Below, in pieces: positions 1-10,391 of a DNA stretch of 64,000 bases. Within the stretch, counting starts at the first letter, position 1, and each line of letters begins with the position of its first letter. Both the position numbers and the translations under genes were made by a program. Source of the DNA: Symsagittifera roscoffensis (taxonomy: Eukaryota > Xenacoelomorpha > Acoela > Convolutidae); the NCBI RefSeq assembly GCF_963678635.1, contig NC_087062.1, forward strand, positions 89,689,845-89,753,844, in the 5' to 3' direction. The notes beneath the pieces are model-generated. The model had not been told where the DNA came from, searched no databases, and saw only the letters and a list, made by a program, of their open reading frames with translations.

Positions 1-1150
1 GCGCTGCGTGGGTCACTTCCTGGTTCCCTAAATGTCTCGAAAGAACTGGCGTTTTTGTCCAGGTCCAGCCGGAACGGAACCCCAAGAAAGAAAAGCTAAG
101 TGTGCTTTGTTTTGACTCAATGTTTGATACTTGACAAGCTTCTAGGTCAGCTTGCGTTTTCGTTTATCTTATCAAAACAACTCAGAGAGAGCAAAAAGCG
201 ATTGACGCATTAAGCAAGCATCCACTTCATCAAAAGCAGTCCAGATATGGCGTCCGGATATTAAGCTTAACAAACAGTTCCCTGGCCCGTTTGTTCTATT
301 GTATGGTCTCTTTCTACTTAGCGCCCATTAATTGACGTATTAATCTATTTGTTAGTAACTTAATGGTTGCCTAAGAATACTTCATAAACACATAAGGCAT
401 CTCATTTCAAGAAAATTTTCGAAAGGAAGCTCTACCATAAACTTATCGAAGAATGCAAACTTAATTTTACTTATTTTTTATATCACTTTGAGAAAAAAGT
501 TTGATGAAAAGACCACATAGACGATGACACCTTTTGGTTGGCAAAAGTTTTGGAGCAAACGACATGAAAAAACGGCAAAATTTCACCTGACTGCTAAAAA
601 AAACTTTTCTCAGTTAAAGTTGACGAAAAACTCACGCATCAAAGACATACGAGTGCACAAAAAATGCAGTTCAAAAAATGAAAATATTTGTCCCCCTCAG
701 GGATTGATCCCCTGACAACCTAAAGGGTCGAAACCCTTTCAAAAAACAGGTGAAGAGCATTTGGTCAACTTGCTCGACCTAAAAATTTTAAATTTTTTTG
801 CAAATTTCCCCTTGAGAAAATTCGAAATCCGCCTCTTATTTGGGAACTGTTGAACGTTGCCATGGCGAAAAAGAGAAGGGTTCACTCTATCAATTTTAAC
901 ATTTCGTTTCGGATTAACCGTACTATTTCAATTATGTTTGGACACTTAAATTTGTTAAGTAGGTGATATAAACGTGAGGCGACAATTCGTAACAGCGGAC
1001 AATTCGTACAGGCAATAAATCGTAACAGTAGATTAAGCGCCTGTTACGAATTGTCGCATCTTAGGAACTGTGGCAAGTTACGAATTTTCGTTTTCGCCCT
1101 ACCGATATAACATTTTCTCAAAGTTATCTGGAAAAATTTGCATTTTCTCA
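1..1150. other. gene-free AT-rich DNA
   Basis: I see no supported coding exon here. The short ORFs are AT-rich and without recognisable domains. Around 690-735 there is a stretch resembling the 3' half of a degenerate tRNA (a B-box-like GGTTCGA on the minus strand without a matching A box), most likely a SINE fragment. Confidence 0.4.
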
Positions 1151-1152
1151 AT

Positions 1153-1196
1153 CCCCCCCCCCCAAGCAATTGGGGGGGGGGGGGGGGGGGGGGGGG
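1153..1196. repeat. C11/G25 homopolymer inverted repeat
   Basis: Eleven C are followed by AAGCAATT and then 25 consecutive G. The C and G tracts can pair as a GC hairpin, and the G tract alone can form a G-quadruplex. Homopolymer length in an assembly is unreliable. Other long G or C runs in the window are at 5037-5052, 7483-7493, 7579-7589, 7994-8004, 51044-51051 and 52211-52223, all in non-coding DNA. Confidence 0.8.
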
Positions 1197-1799
1197 ATGA
1201 GGAACAGTACGGTTGATTCTTTGCTTCTTGTAGATTTGTAGATAATCATCTGCCACGAAACAGCTTTCAGTTTGCACAATTCAACGAAAAATCTGAGAAC
1301 TGCTTCGAAATTGATGATCTGAAACGTTTCATTGTATCCCGCAAAAAATTGTGAAATTAGAAGTGTCATTTGCAAAATTGAAAAGTACTAACATAGCGAA
1401 CGCGAACAGACAGGGAGCATGCAATAATTGCTTTGATTAGGTGTTCATTCGGACAAAAACCCTATCTATCCTATAACTATATTAGAAAATAAATTGATTT
1501 CATTTCCGACCTATTAATATTCGACAAGAATTAGGCTGATACCTAAGAAGTGAAGCTTTGAAAGGAAAAAAAGGAACATCAAAATTGTAATCAAGCTTTC
1601 CAGAAAATTGAAAACGCAAGACTGAACGTGTTTTCGTCAACTTCAAAGAGATAATTATCACAAAAATTTTTCATTAAATTTTTTTGTCTGCCTTTTTCGA
1701 CATCAGAGAGTATCAATGCGCAGTTTTTATTTCAAATTTGATCTTTTGAATGAATTTTGAGAATTAATCTTGGCTAATTTTAAGTGAACAAGTTTGTTT

Positions 1800-2620
1800 C
1801 ATTCTCCTGGTGCGTATTTTGAGCTCCTCTTAAAAACTTACTATGAAAATTAAACTTTTAAACAAAACATTGCCAACACACAGTTGGAAACGAGCCGATA
1901 GAGCAAAAAAAATGGTTTGAGAGCCTTTTAATTTCAAGAAATAAATTTGTTAATTCCGCAAAACATCGTTTAGTTTTTTCTCATAATTGATCAATATATT
2001 TTTGCCCTCAAGCTTAATTTCTGAACATAGCCAACAGACAGCTGGAAATGAATCAACGAACGAAAAAAAACTGCCTTGTTTTTTTTTTGGAAAAAATTAT
2101 CAATTTTCGAACTTCAAAGAGAAAAATAGTTGCCTTCAAGCTTAATTTTTGAGCATAGCCAACAGACAGCTGGAAATAAATCAATGAACGCAATTAAACC
2201 GAAAAAAAACTGCCTTGTTTTTTTTTTGGAAAAAATTCTCAACTTTCGAACTTCAAAGAGAAAAACAGATGACCTTAAAGCTCTTTGAATTTCTAGAACC
2301 TATTTTGGTTGACAGATTTTTGATTTAAAAAATAATCCAATTTAAGAAAACTGGATCAATGTGTAAATTCTGCTGAGAAATCTGAAAATTAACATACAGT
2401 TTCGAAACTAGAAGTCAATCACACTTTTGTGACCTTTACTCTTTTACTGTTCGATAGTGGAGCTTGCCTTCCTTTTAACAAAGTAATGAACTGATGTTAA
2501 AAACTAATCAGAAGTCGAGCCGCTTGAACAAATTGTAAGACTTTTTCCTGAAAAAACAATCATCACGACCTATATAAAAGTCTTCACTACGTTCATCGAC
2601 AAAATAGGCATGAAAAAACT
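1800..2620. repeat. foldback repeat family A, copy 1 (with tandem start)
   Basis: Family A is recognised by a left block (AGCCAACAGACAGCTGG then AATGAACGCAA), a middle block (TCTAGAACAATTTATGATTGAC, here written with gaps in other copies) and a right block (CCTATATAAGAGTCTTCAC then ACGTTCAT). In this copy the left block occurs twice in tandem (about 2004-2129 and 2130-2270), and a more diverged version lies near 1860-1960. TCAATGAACG at 2181-2190 is the near-perfect reverse complement of CGTTCATCGA at 2590-2599. No coding capacity is seen. Confidence 0.6.
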
Positions 2621-2919
2621 TTTTTTTTACAAAAAAAAAACAAAACTACTTGTAGTCAGTTGGAGATTTTTAGGATGCGTTGTACGTCATCCTGGAGAAA
2701 TGAACCCTTACACCACTTAATGGGCCCCTCTTCGGTACTCTTTTGCAACAGCCATTACTGGCTGAATAAATCTAAAAATCTTCTAAACGCACGGCTGACG
2801 TCAAAACAAACTGTTTTAGAACGGAGAGCGCGAGCCGGATGTACCACAATGAGAGACAGGTCCTTAAAGAGTAACCAAGACTTTCGCCAAAATGCCTAGA
2901 GCTCCCATCATTCCAGATA

Positions 2920-3079
2920 AGGGTACAAGTATGATAATTGGGTCCCAAAAATTAAGATGCGTCCCTGAACAAAAATTTTTAGGCCTTAAAAACTTCGAAA
3001 ACATGTTTCGCATTTGCTCATCTGTGTTTTTGAAGACGTCAAAAAAATTGCGAGACTCAACTATCATACTTGTACCTTG
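2920..3079. mobile_element. short MITE-like inverted-repeat element
   Basis: About 160 bp bounded by an inverted repeat. The left end reads GGTACAAGTATGATAATTGG and the reverse complement of the right end reads GGTACAAGTATGATAGTTGA, 17 of 20 positions alike. There is no ORF of its own. A related half-copy in minus orientation lies at 3394-3465. Size and terminal repeats fit a non-autonomous DNA transposon. No target duplication could be assigned. Confidence 0.5.
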
Positions 3080-3393
3080 ATAAGTTCATTTTATGGTATG
3101 GGCAGAGATAGAAAAATTCGAAATGCCTAATTTGTAAAAAAAAAAAAAAAAAAACGTTTACCACATAATAAGGATGTGCGATTTACCGAGTGCTAATCGA
3201 CAACCGATTGAGGCCTTGTTAATCAATCGAAGGCTGCTACATAATCAGCCACAGTCCGGTTATCGATTTGTAAATTATCTTTAGTTAATTCGATAAAAGC
3301 TTATTGCGGATAATTCATAATTGAATCTAGGCCCAGGCTTGACTGGGGCTAACACCACTCGGTTTTCCTTAAGAAATAATTTATTTACGATCG

Positions 3394-3465
3394 ATCGGGG
3401 ACCCATCTTAATTTTCTTCAGGGACCCATCTTTATCCTAAGAGACCCGACTGTCATACTTGTACC
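3394..3465 (-). repeat. partial MITE-related copy
   Basis: On the minus strand this begins with GGTACAAGTATGACAG and continues with two GGGTCCC-type blocks and an AAATTAAGATGGGTCCC block. These match the left arm of the element at 2920-3079. It looks like a broken copy lacking its partner terminal repeat. Confidence 0.4.
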
Positions 3466-5760
3466 GAAGATTGAATTACAGAAACCTGCCGCAGGTCATT
3501 CAGACATCACAGAACGAAGAGATACCAAGTTATTGTACATTGTCGTAAAATTCACCCAGTAGTTGACGTTTCCTACTAAAACGAGCTACAGAAAACGAAC
3601 GAGAAAACGAAAAGATTGCATTTGAAATATTAAAAAAAAACAGAATCAGAACAATTTTCATACTTCGGCAAAATCACGAAAAACGAGCTCTTGCTCTTTC
3701 TATCAGTCAGAAAGTAAAATATAGACAAAGAAAAGTAAAGAATAAAATAATATCAAACAATAGAAATTAATGAGTAAAATGAAAACTAAATGAGAATTAA
3801 GAATGAAGACAGGTATTTTTTATAAATTGCTTCAATAAGAACTGAGAAAAGAAGACGACTGAACTATTTAAATTTACATCAAATTGAGAAGGAAATCCAA
3901 TTCAACCGCAACTGACCCGACAATTCACTAATACTGCCGCAACACAAGCAAGTAAGTCTGGGGCCGTCCAACTTAACTTGAAATCAGCGAGTCAAAATTA
4001 GATTGAAATGCTAGGAGAATTTAGAATGCAAATTGCAATGCGAGGGCTTTTCGTGTCAAACGCACAAAAAGGGTTCTTGTTTTCATTTACTTCCTTTTCC
4101 TTATCCCGCTGAACTGAACTGGGCTTAATAGGATGAAAATTCGATTCTGAGCTCGTGTATTTCTTTTTAATCAGTTCGATTTTGGATTAAATTTTGGGCT
4201 ATTTTTGCTCGCAACAAATGCAACTAGTGTATACGCCTCTTCACCTAACTTCAGCAGCGGAAATGGTTTCCATTCTTTCCTCGGATTGAAAAAAATAATA
4301 ATAATAAATGCCTGGGAAAATATCTGGGTTAGAATGAAATTATCGCAGCTTTGAAGTGCTATTTTGTGATTTGGACCCAGTACAAATTATTATTTCCAAG
4401 TTGATTGACAAATTCTTTTGATGCTCACAGCAGCAAAGGTGGCTCACTGGATTTGTTGCTGTTATTCTATTATTGTTTTATTATTTTAAATAGAAATTAC
4501 TGCTACCAGAATAAAAAAATAAAGGTTGAATCAAATTAATCGGAATAAACAAAGGGTTGATTCAATTCAGAACAATCTATATCTCAATCTTTCCAATTTA
4601 CAATAAAAACCTACTTTTGCCACAAAAATATTTCACAAATATTTCTGTCAATTTTTCGAGATAAATTTTACGAGATAAATTCAAGTTTTATGTCTCAAGG
4701 AGTGAAAATTGTAGTGCAAGAAAAGAAAACAAAGTTTGTTCGAGCTGAAATACAAATGTAATGAATGATTAAGCAGCGCTGTTTGCGTCTTGAACTAGAG
4801 TGGCTCTCCTTTTAAGACTAAGACTACTAATGCTACTCATGTTTGTGATTGTGTGTCATCTGTTCCGTCTTTACTCTCTCTCCTAGATCTATCTAGCCTT
4901 AGCAAATCCAGGCCAGTAGCAGAGCAGCAGCACAGCTAGTAGCAACTGCAACAGCAGCTACATATTACTAGAGCTCCCATTTGACTCAAAACATCTCATC
5001 AATCCATAGGTCCATTCTTCCAATTGGAGAAATCGAGGGGGGGGGGGGGGGGAGGTGACGAGGACGATGACAAGAAAAAAGAGTCTCTTCTCTCTTCTCA
5101 GTGGTCAACAAAAGAGGATCTGCCAATTTCTCAGATTGAAAGGCCAATTTCTCTCGGCCAATTTCTCAAAAAAGATGAAAATGAATACCATCACTTCAGC
5201 TCTTTTCCGTCTCAGAAGACAAGGTCAAGAAGGTTTCATCTTGCTTATGGTATTCAGAGCACGTCCTATCCTATGCTTGTACTACAATTGTAGTTAGTAA
5301 GTAAGCTCAACACATTTGGCTCACGAAACCACGTAAAGCGACTATGAGCCTCAACTTCTTACAAAAACAAAAGCAGCGCAGAAATATGAACGAAGAAATA
5401 TTAATGAAATATATCATCTGAAATGTGGACAAAGAGACATTGACGTAAAATATACCATCACGAAATGACTATCAGAATCGAATTCTCGCACATATCTTTA
5501 AAAAAAATTCCAATCGAATCAAGTAAATAGAGCATACTTCAAACTTCTCCGGTATCGCGATTCAACCGTACAATCCCCTTTTAAGTGCCCTACTGGAGAG
5601 TCCCCCCCTAGCCATGTTTTACTTTTGAAAGTTGCTTATGTATAACATGCATTTCAAATAGGCGCACAGAAAATATAACTTGACAAAAATTTTCATTTAG
5701 AATAGATTATTTATTTTGTTATTACGTAAATTATCATTCATATTTAAATTTTGTCTTAAT
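3466..5760. other. gene-free stretch
   Basis: No convincing exon is found. It contains a (TAA)n-like patch near 4290-4310, a slightly GC-richer unique patch at about 4780-5300, and a 16-base G run at 5037-5052. The ORFs overlapping that G run encode glycine or arginine tracts produced by the homopolymer and are not evidence for a protein. Confidence 0.4.
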
Positions 5761-6170
5761 TTTTTCCCATAATTAGATCAATATATATATTTGCCCTGAA
5801 ACTTAATTTCTGAACATAGCCAACAGACAAATGGAAAAAGAGTCAATGAACGCAATTAAAAAAAAATACTGTCTCAACTTTCAATTTCAAAGAAAAAAAG
5901 GTGGCCTTAAAGCTCTCTGAATTTCTAGAACCAATTTTGATGGACACTTTATGATAAATTAACCCAATTTGAGAAAACTGGACTAATAAGAAAGTTTTTA
6001 TTTCGCTGGGAAATCTGAAAGTTAAATTCCACTTTCGAAACTAGAAGTCGATCACGTTTTTCGTGAGTTTTACACTTTTTCTGTTTGATACGGAATTTGC
6101 CTTCCTTTTTATAAGGGAAATAAACCATTTTCAAAAGAAATCAAAAGAGTCAAATCATAGGAATATATTT
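5760..6170. repeat. foldback repeat family A, copy 2
   Basis: Shares the left block (catagccaacagaca and tcaatgaacgcaatt) and the middle block (tctctgaatttctagaacc, gagaaaactgga, ctagaagtcgatcacg) with the copies at 1800, 15135, 56096, 59560, 61875 and 62560. The right inverted-repeat arm is not recognisable, so the copy is 3'-truncated or diverged. Confidence 0.55.
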
Positions 6171-9017
6171 TGCCCTCGAAACTACACAATATGACGAGAC
6201 TAAAACGATATTAGATAAGCCGCAACCGTTTAATCGAAAAAATATATATTCAAAATCAGACATAGTAATTATACAAACTACAGAACATTCAATTAGATTT
6301 TTTTCTAAGTAAAATTAATTTTAGGAGTTTTTAGCGCCAATTTGGGAATCAATAACTTGAAAAATTCAAAAAATTTCTGCAAAAAATTTTTTTTCTCGTT
6401 TTCTAATCATTTTTCAATTTTCTACAAAAACTTTCCAATTGAACTATTTTACTATGACTGTCGAATATTCCTATATTCGTTTTTTCATTCAAATCTTTTT
6501 TTCACACCACGCAGAAAAAAAACGACAATTTGAAAAAAAAACTCTTTTTTTTGTATTTTTGAAGACTATAGTCGGAACATTGCTACTTGCACAGTAACCG
6601 GTTATATTTGTTTCAAAATTTGATACTGATCAATTTTCAGTTGAATTAAATGGCAAAATCAATTTAAAAATAGCCGTAAGAGCCGGTCAAGGGCGGTTTA
6701 CTGAAGCAAACAATCTAAGCGAAGATTTTCTTGCAGCTTGACAGTATCATTCTTTTTAAGATCTACTTGAAGGTGATATGGCATGAAGTCCGATTATCCC
6801 TCCAATAATAGTTTTAATTTCATAACTAAATTGGTTTGTTTATTCTTGTATGGGTAAGCAATTTCGTTTAGCATGTTCTGTTCAGTGCTCGTTTACCACT
6901 ATCAGAGTTCGTTTACGCCTGTAAATAGCCCAGCCGATTGCCAGAAAATGAAAACTGCAATACCATTCGTAACTGAGATAAAACCACAATTCAAAAACGA
7001 GCTTGAATTACTCAAAATATTTGAAGTACAGATAACTTTTGCATCATAAGTGCATGAAGCTGAATGAAGCTGACTTACTAAATTCGGATTCGGCCATGCA
7101 TGACAAAAAAACTTTTTAATCCAGGTTACATCAGTCATTATTCCTCGCTAGTATCCGAGTAAAGCTGAGAAACACAATAAAACAATTATGACTATCTACA
7201 CAATTCGACCTTCCGTTCTGTTCCCTTAATTTCCTATCCTAATATGTAATTTTTTTAAATAATAGGATTCAAAGCTAGAAGTCCCTCGGTTCAATTTCCT
7301 CATTATAAATATCAACTTTGCGAATGATTAATCCAACAAGTGGAAGGAAACATCAGCACGCGGAAATTCCTCAACAGAAAGATTGAAATGGCCGAAAAAA
7401 ATATGGGGTCAACCGTACAATTCAAACTCAAAGTTACTTTTCATAACATCCATATTTCATTACCCTAAATTGATTGGAGAGCGGGGGGGGGGGCATTCTT
7501 TTAACCGATCAAAGTTAGATATTGGTTAGATAGATATTTTCTGCCATTTGTTTCTTCTGCTATGAGCAACACATAGCTCCCCCCCCCCCATCAACAGCAC
7601 TAACTTCTATAGTGTACTCATTGATGGGGCTTGTATCAACACTGCTCTTTAATGTTCCTATAATTCCTTCTTCCTTCTAGTCATGTGCTTTGCTTCATCT
7701 TCCAGGCACTTCAATTCAACTCGCTCCTACTCAGTGAAGCAACTCACAGCTCAGAACAGCCCCGCAAACTAAGATCTCGAGCATTTACAACTACAGTACT
7801 TCATTGGAGGAAGAGGAAAATAAAGGCAGCAGGGATAAAGCATATAGCAGCTCATTCACTCCGTCCTACACATTTTATGAACAAACAAAAGAACAGTTCC
7901 TACTAACTCAGAGCTGCACTGCATTTTGTTATTTCTAGTCATTCACCTGCATCTTCTGAATAATACATATGTGACGAAAGAGAGAGAGAGAGAGGGGGGG
8001 GGGGAAGGAGATCAAACAAAGCGGAATGAGTGGGTGCTGCTCAATTTTCAGGTTATCTCACTCTTCTTACATCTGCCGCCGCTTCCATTTTCAGCAAAAA
8101 ATAATCATAAAATGAGCCTGAAGTCTTTAAAAAGGTCATAGACATTTCACTCAATCATTTATAAGTAAGACTAGTAAGAGGATATAAAACATGATTTTAA
8201 TGCTCTCCCGGATTTGAAATCTGACAGCACATCTTAAGTCTAGCACACATGTATTTGTTATTAGAAAACATACATGTACATAGATATGATATCGCAAGTA
8301 CACTAGCATCGAACTCATCAAATCAGACCTCAAGTATAGATTCTTACACTATTCTTTAATTTCGGCTACTCATCGGTTTAGTTTAAAAACTCTTTGAACA
8401 GGAAAAGCTAAAGAGCATCGGGATTAATTCTGAATTCGTTAGGACTTCATACAAAAGTAGACTTTTTAATTCATGATTTAGTTGTTTTGATGGATAATCC
8501 ACCAGCTTCGGTCATTTATAAACAAGTATAAACAAGTCAGAAACTCTTACCAGCAAGATGCTACAGCTGGAGTTAATAAGTGTGACGCTCTGCGGTAACA
8601 GCTGCTTAGTGGGCATTTTCTTGAGTGCATCAGCCATGAACAAAAAGACACTTATGAACTGACCAACTATAAACTTCCACCCTCTAACTCAACCGAAGCA
8701 TAATATTGCACGCCCCTAATCTAACTATTTCGCCAACTGAACACACATCCTTGGTTAGAAGTTGTTCAGGCATGATGCGAAACTGAATTCACTCGCCATG
8801 CTGTTAAATTGAGCACTTATCGTAAATAGAATACAACTTAGCAAAATAATTAGGCAAAATCTTAATTTGATAGTACTAAAAAAATAATAAATCATGCTAG
8901 ACACGACGACGCAAAAAGGGGTTCAAATATAAAGATTTAGATACTTATACTTTAATTAACTTATAAAAGTGAATTTTTTAATCCCTAAACTAGTCAATAA
9001 ATGATATTGAAACACAG
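6171..9017. other. gene-free stretch with homopolymers
   Basis: No supported gene. Two G/C homopolymers (7483-7493 and 7579-7589) and a GA-repeat running into G11 (about 7979-8004) are the main features. The patch 7680-8140 is less AT-rich and apparently not repeated in this window. It could hold regulatory or untranslated sequence, but I see no splice-bounded ORF. Confidence 0.35.
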
Positions 9018-10115
9018 AGGCGAAGCTGAGCTTCACACCACTTGCGATACAACACAAGAAAAAATCAAAAATGTCGAAAAAAACAAGATCTATCTAAATG
9101 AATCAGCTATTTTTGAAACAAAAACATGCCGAGACAATAAAATGTGAAAATAGCATCGGAACATAACGTACCAAGTTAATAACTTATGAAAAGTTAATAC
9201 AATCCCCTCGCCCTCAAAAGACTCAAAATTTTATTCGCTTGTCAAATGAAAAAATATGAGATAACTAAGCCGATATAATATAGCCCGAAACCTATTAAGC
9301 ACAAAAAAAGGAAAATAAAAAGCCGAAAAAATTAAGACCAATTCGCTTCTCTGTGTTGTGCCTGCCAAGCACCAGCGTTCAGCCCCCCCTCGCCCTTAAA
9401 ACACAAACACGCAACGCACGCAAAAACTTTTTTCGCTCATCAAAAGACGCAATATGAGGCTGATAAGCCGATATAATATAGGCCTAAACATATCAAGTCA
9501 AAAAAAGGAAAACAAACAAAAACGCCGAAAAAAATTGTTGTCAGGAAAAACTTGAACTATATTTTATATTAGGATTTTTAGCATTTTGTGCAATCCAGAG
9601 TTGGGCATGAAAAATACTATTCTCTTGAAACAACTCAAAATTGGTTCACTAAGCCGATAAAAATAGGCCGAACTCATTTGGGCAGAATAAAGTTTTTCAG
9701 CGAAAAATAAAAACAAAAACGATTTCAAGGTTAAAAACATTACAAACAAACAGCAGAGGTAAATCAGAACACTAAAAGCAACAATAATGTGAAAAAAAAC
9801 TTCAAATGAGCCAATTAGTTGGATAGTAAAAACCGGAAACTAAGCAGGATGGTAAAAACCGGAAACTCAAAGCGGAACTAAGCCGACCAAACAGAAACCG
9901 AAAGCGACGAAGTCGCAAATTCAATAATACCAAAGAAATACCATTAAAAAATTGAACTGCGAATTTAATGGAAAATTACTAATAGGGATGCAGAGTTGGA
10001 GTAACATGCGTGTACTGCATGCATGCTGAAATTTGTGGACAAAGTTGTTTACGGGAAAAAAAGTCCAGTACCCGATTGTAATACCCTTGCTTATTGCAAG
10101 GTTAATGACATAGGA
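9018..10115 (+). repeat. interspersed repeat family B, full-length-like copy
   Basis: Starts with a palindromic GAAGCTGAGCTTC followed by ACACCACTTGCGATAC. It passes through two 'ataactaagccgatataatata' type blocks (near 9260 and 9460) and ends with AGTACCCGATTGTAATACCC and a hairpin (CCTTGC 10085-10090, loop TTATT, GCAAGG 10096-10101). The same order of blocks recurs at 24897-25955, 53795-54310 and in shorter copies, defining a ~1.1 kb family with no ORF. Confidence 0.6.
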
Positions 10116-10389
10116 CTGATGTCATTTTTCAGCTCAAAGTTTATTGAATCTGTGTTAATGCAAAGATTTCAATTATTTTCTCAATAATTAGAAAATATTT
10201 TCGGAAACTTTCGTCTAAGTTCGAATCACGACTACAAAGGCTTCAATATAATAGATTCCTGAAATTCATCTGACGTTTAATTTGGTAACTGATTTTGTGT
10301 AAAAAATACCTCTAAAACAAATTGCCTATTTAACTGCGGTGATCGGGAGATTACGACTGATAAACACTGTTTTATATTGGAACTGTCAT

Positions 10390-10391
10390 AC
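10390..10391 (-). promoter_or_regulatory. splice donor of the Capicua-like exon
   Basis: On the minus strand the sequence reads AAAGCAG|GTATGAC, a good GT donor. Without splicing, translation would add only six residues before a stop. The donor therefore fits a coding exon that continues into the next exon. Confidence 0.6.

Noticed and set aside
1044-1375. ORFs with proline tracts
   Set aside because: The prolines are the reverse complement of the G25 run. No other coding signal.
9018-10115. Helitron interpretation of family B because of the 3' hairpin
   Set aside because: No CTRR end follows the hairpin and no TC start is evident. The class is left open.
1-10390. HMG-box exon of the Capicua-like gene
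   Set aside because: Looked for on the minus strand but no frame with an HMG-box signature was seen. It probably lies further left.
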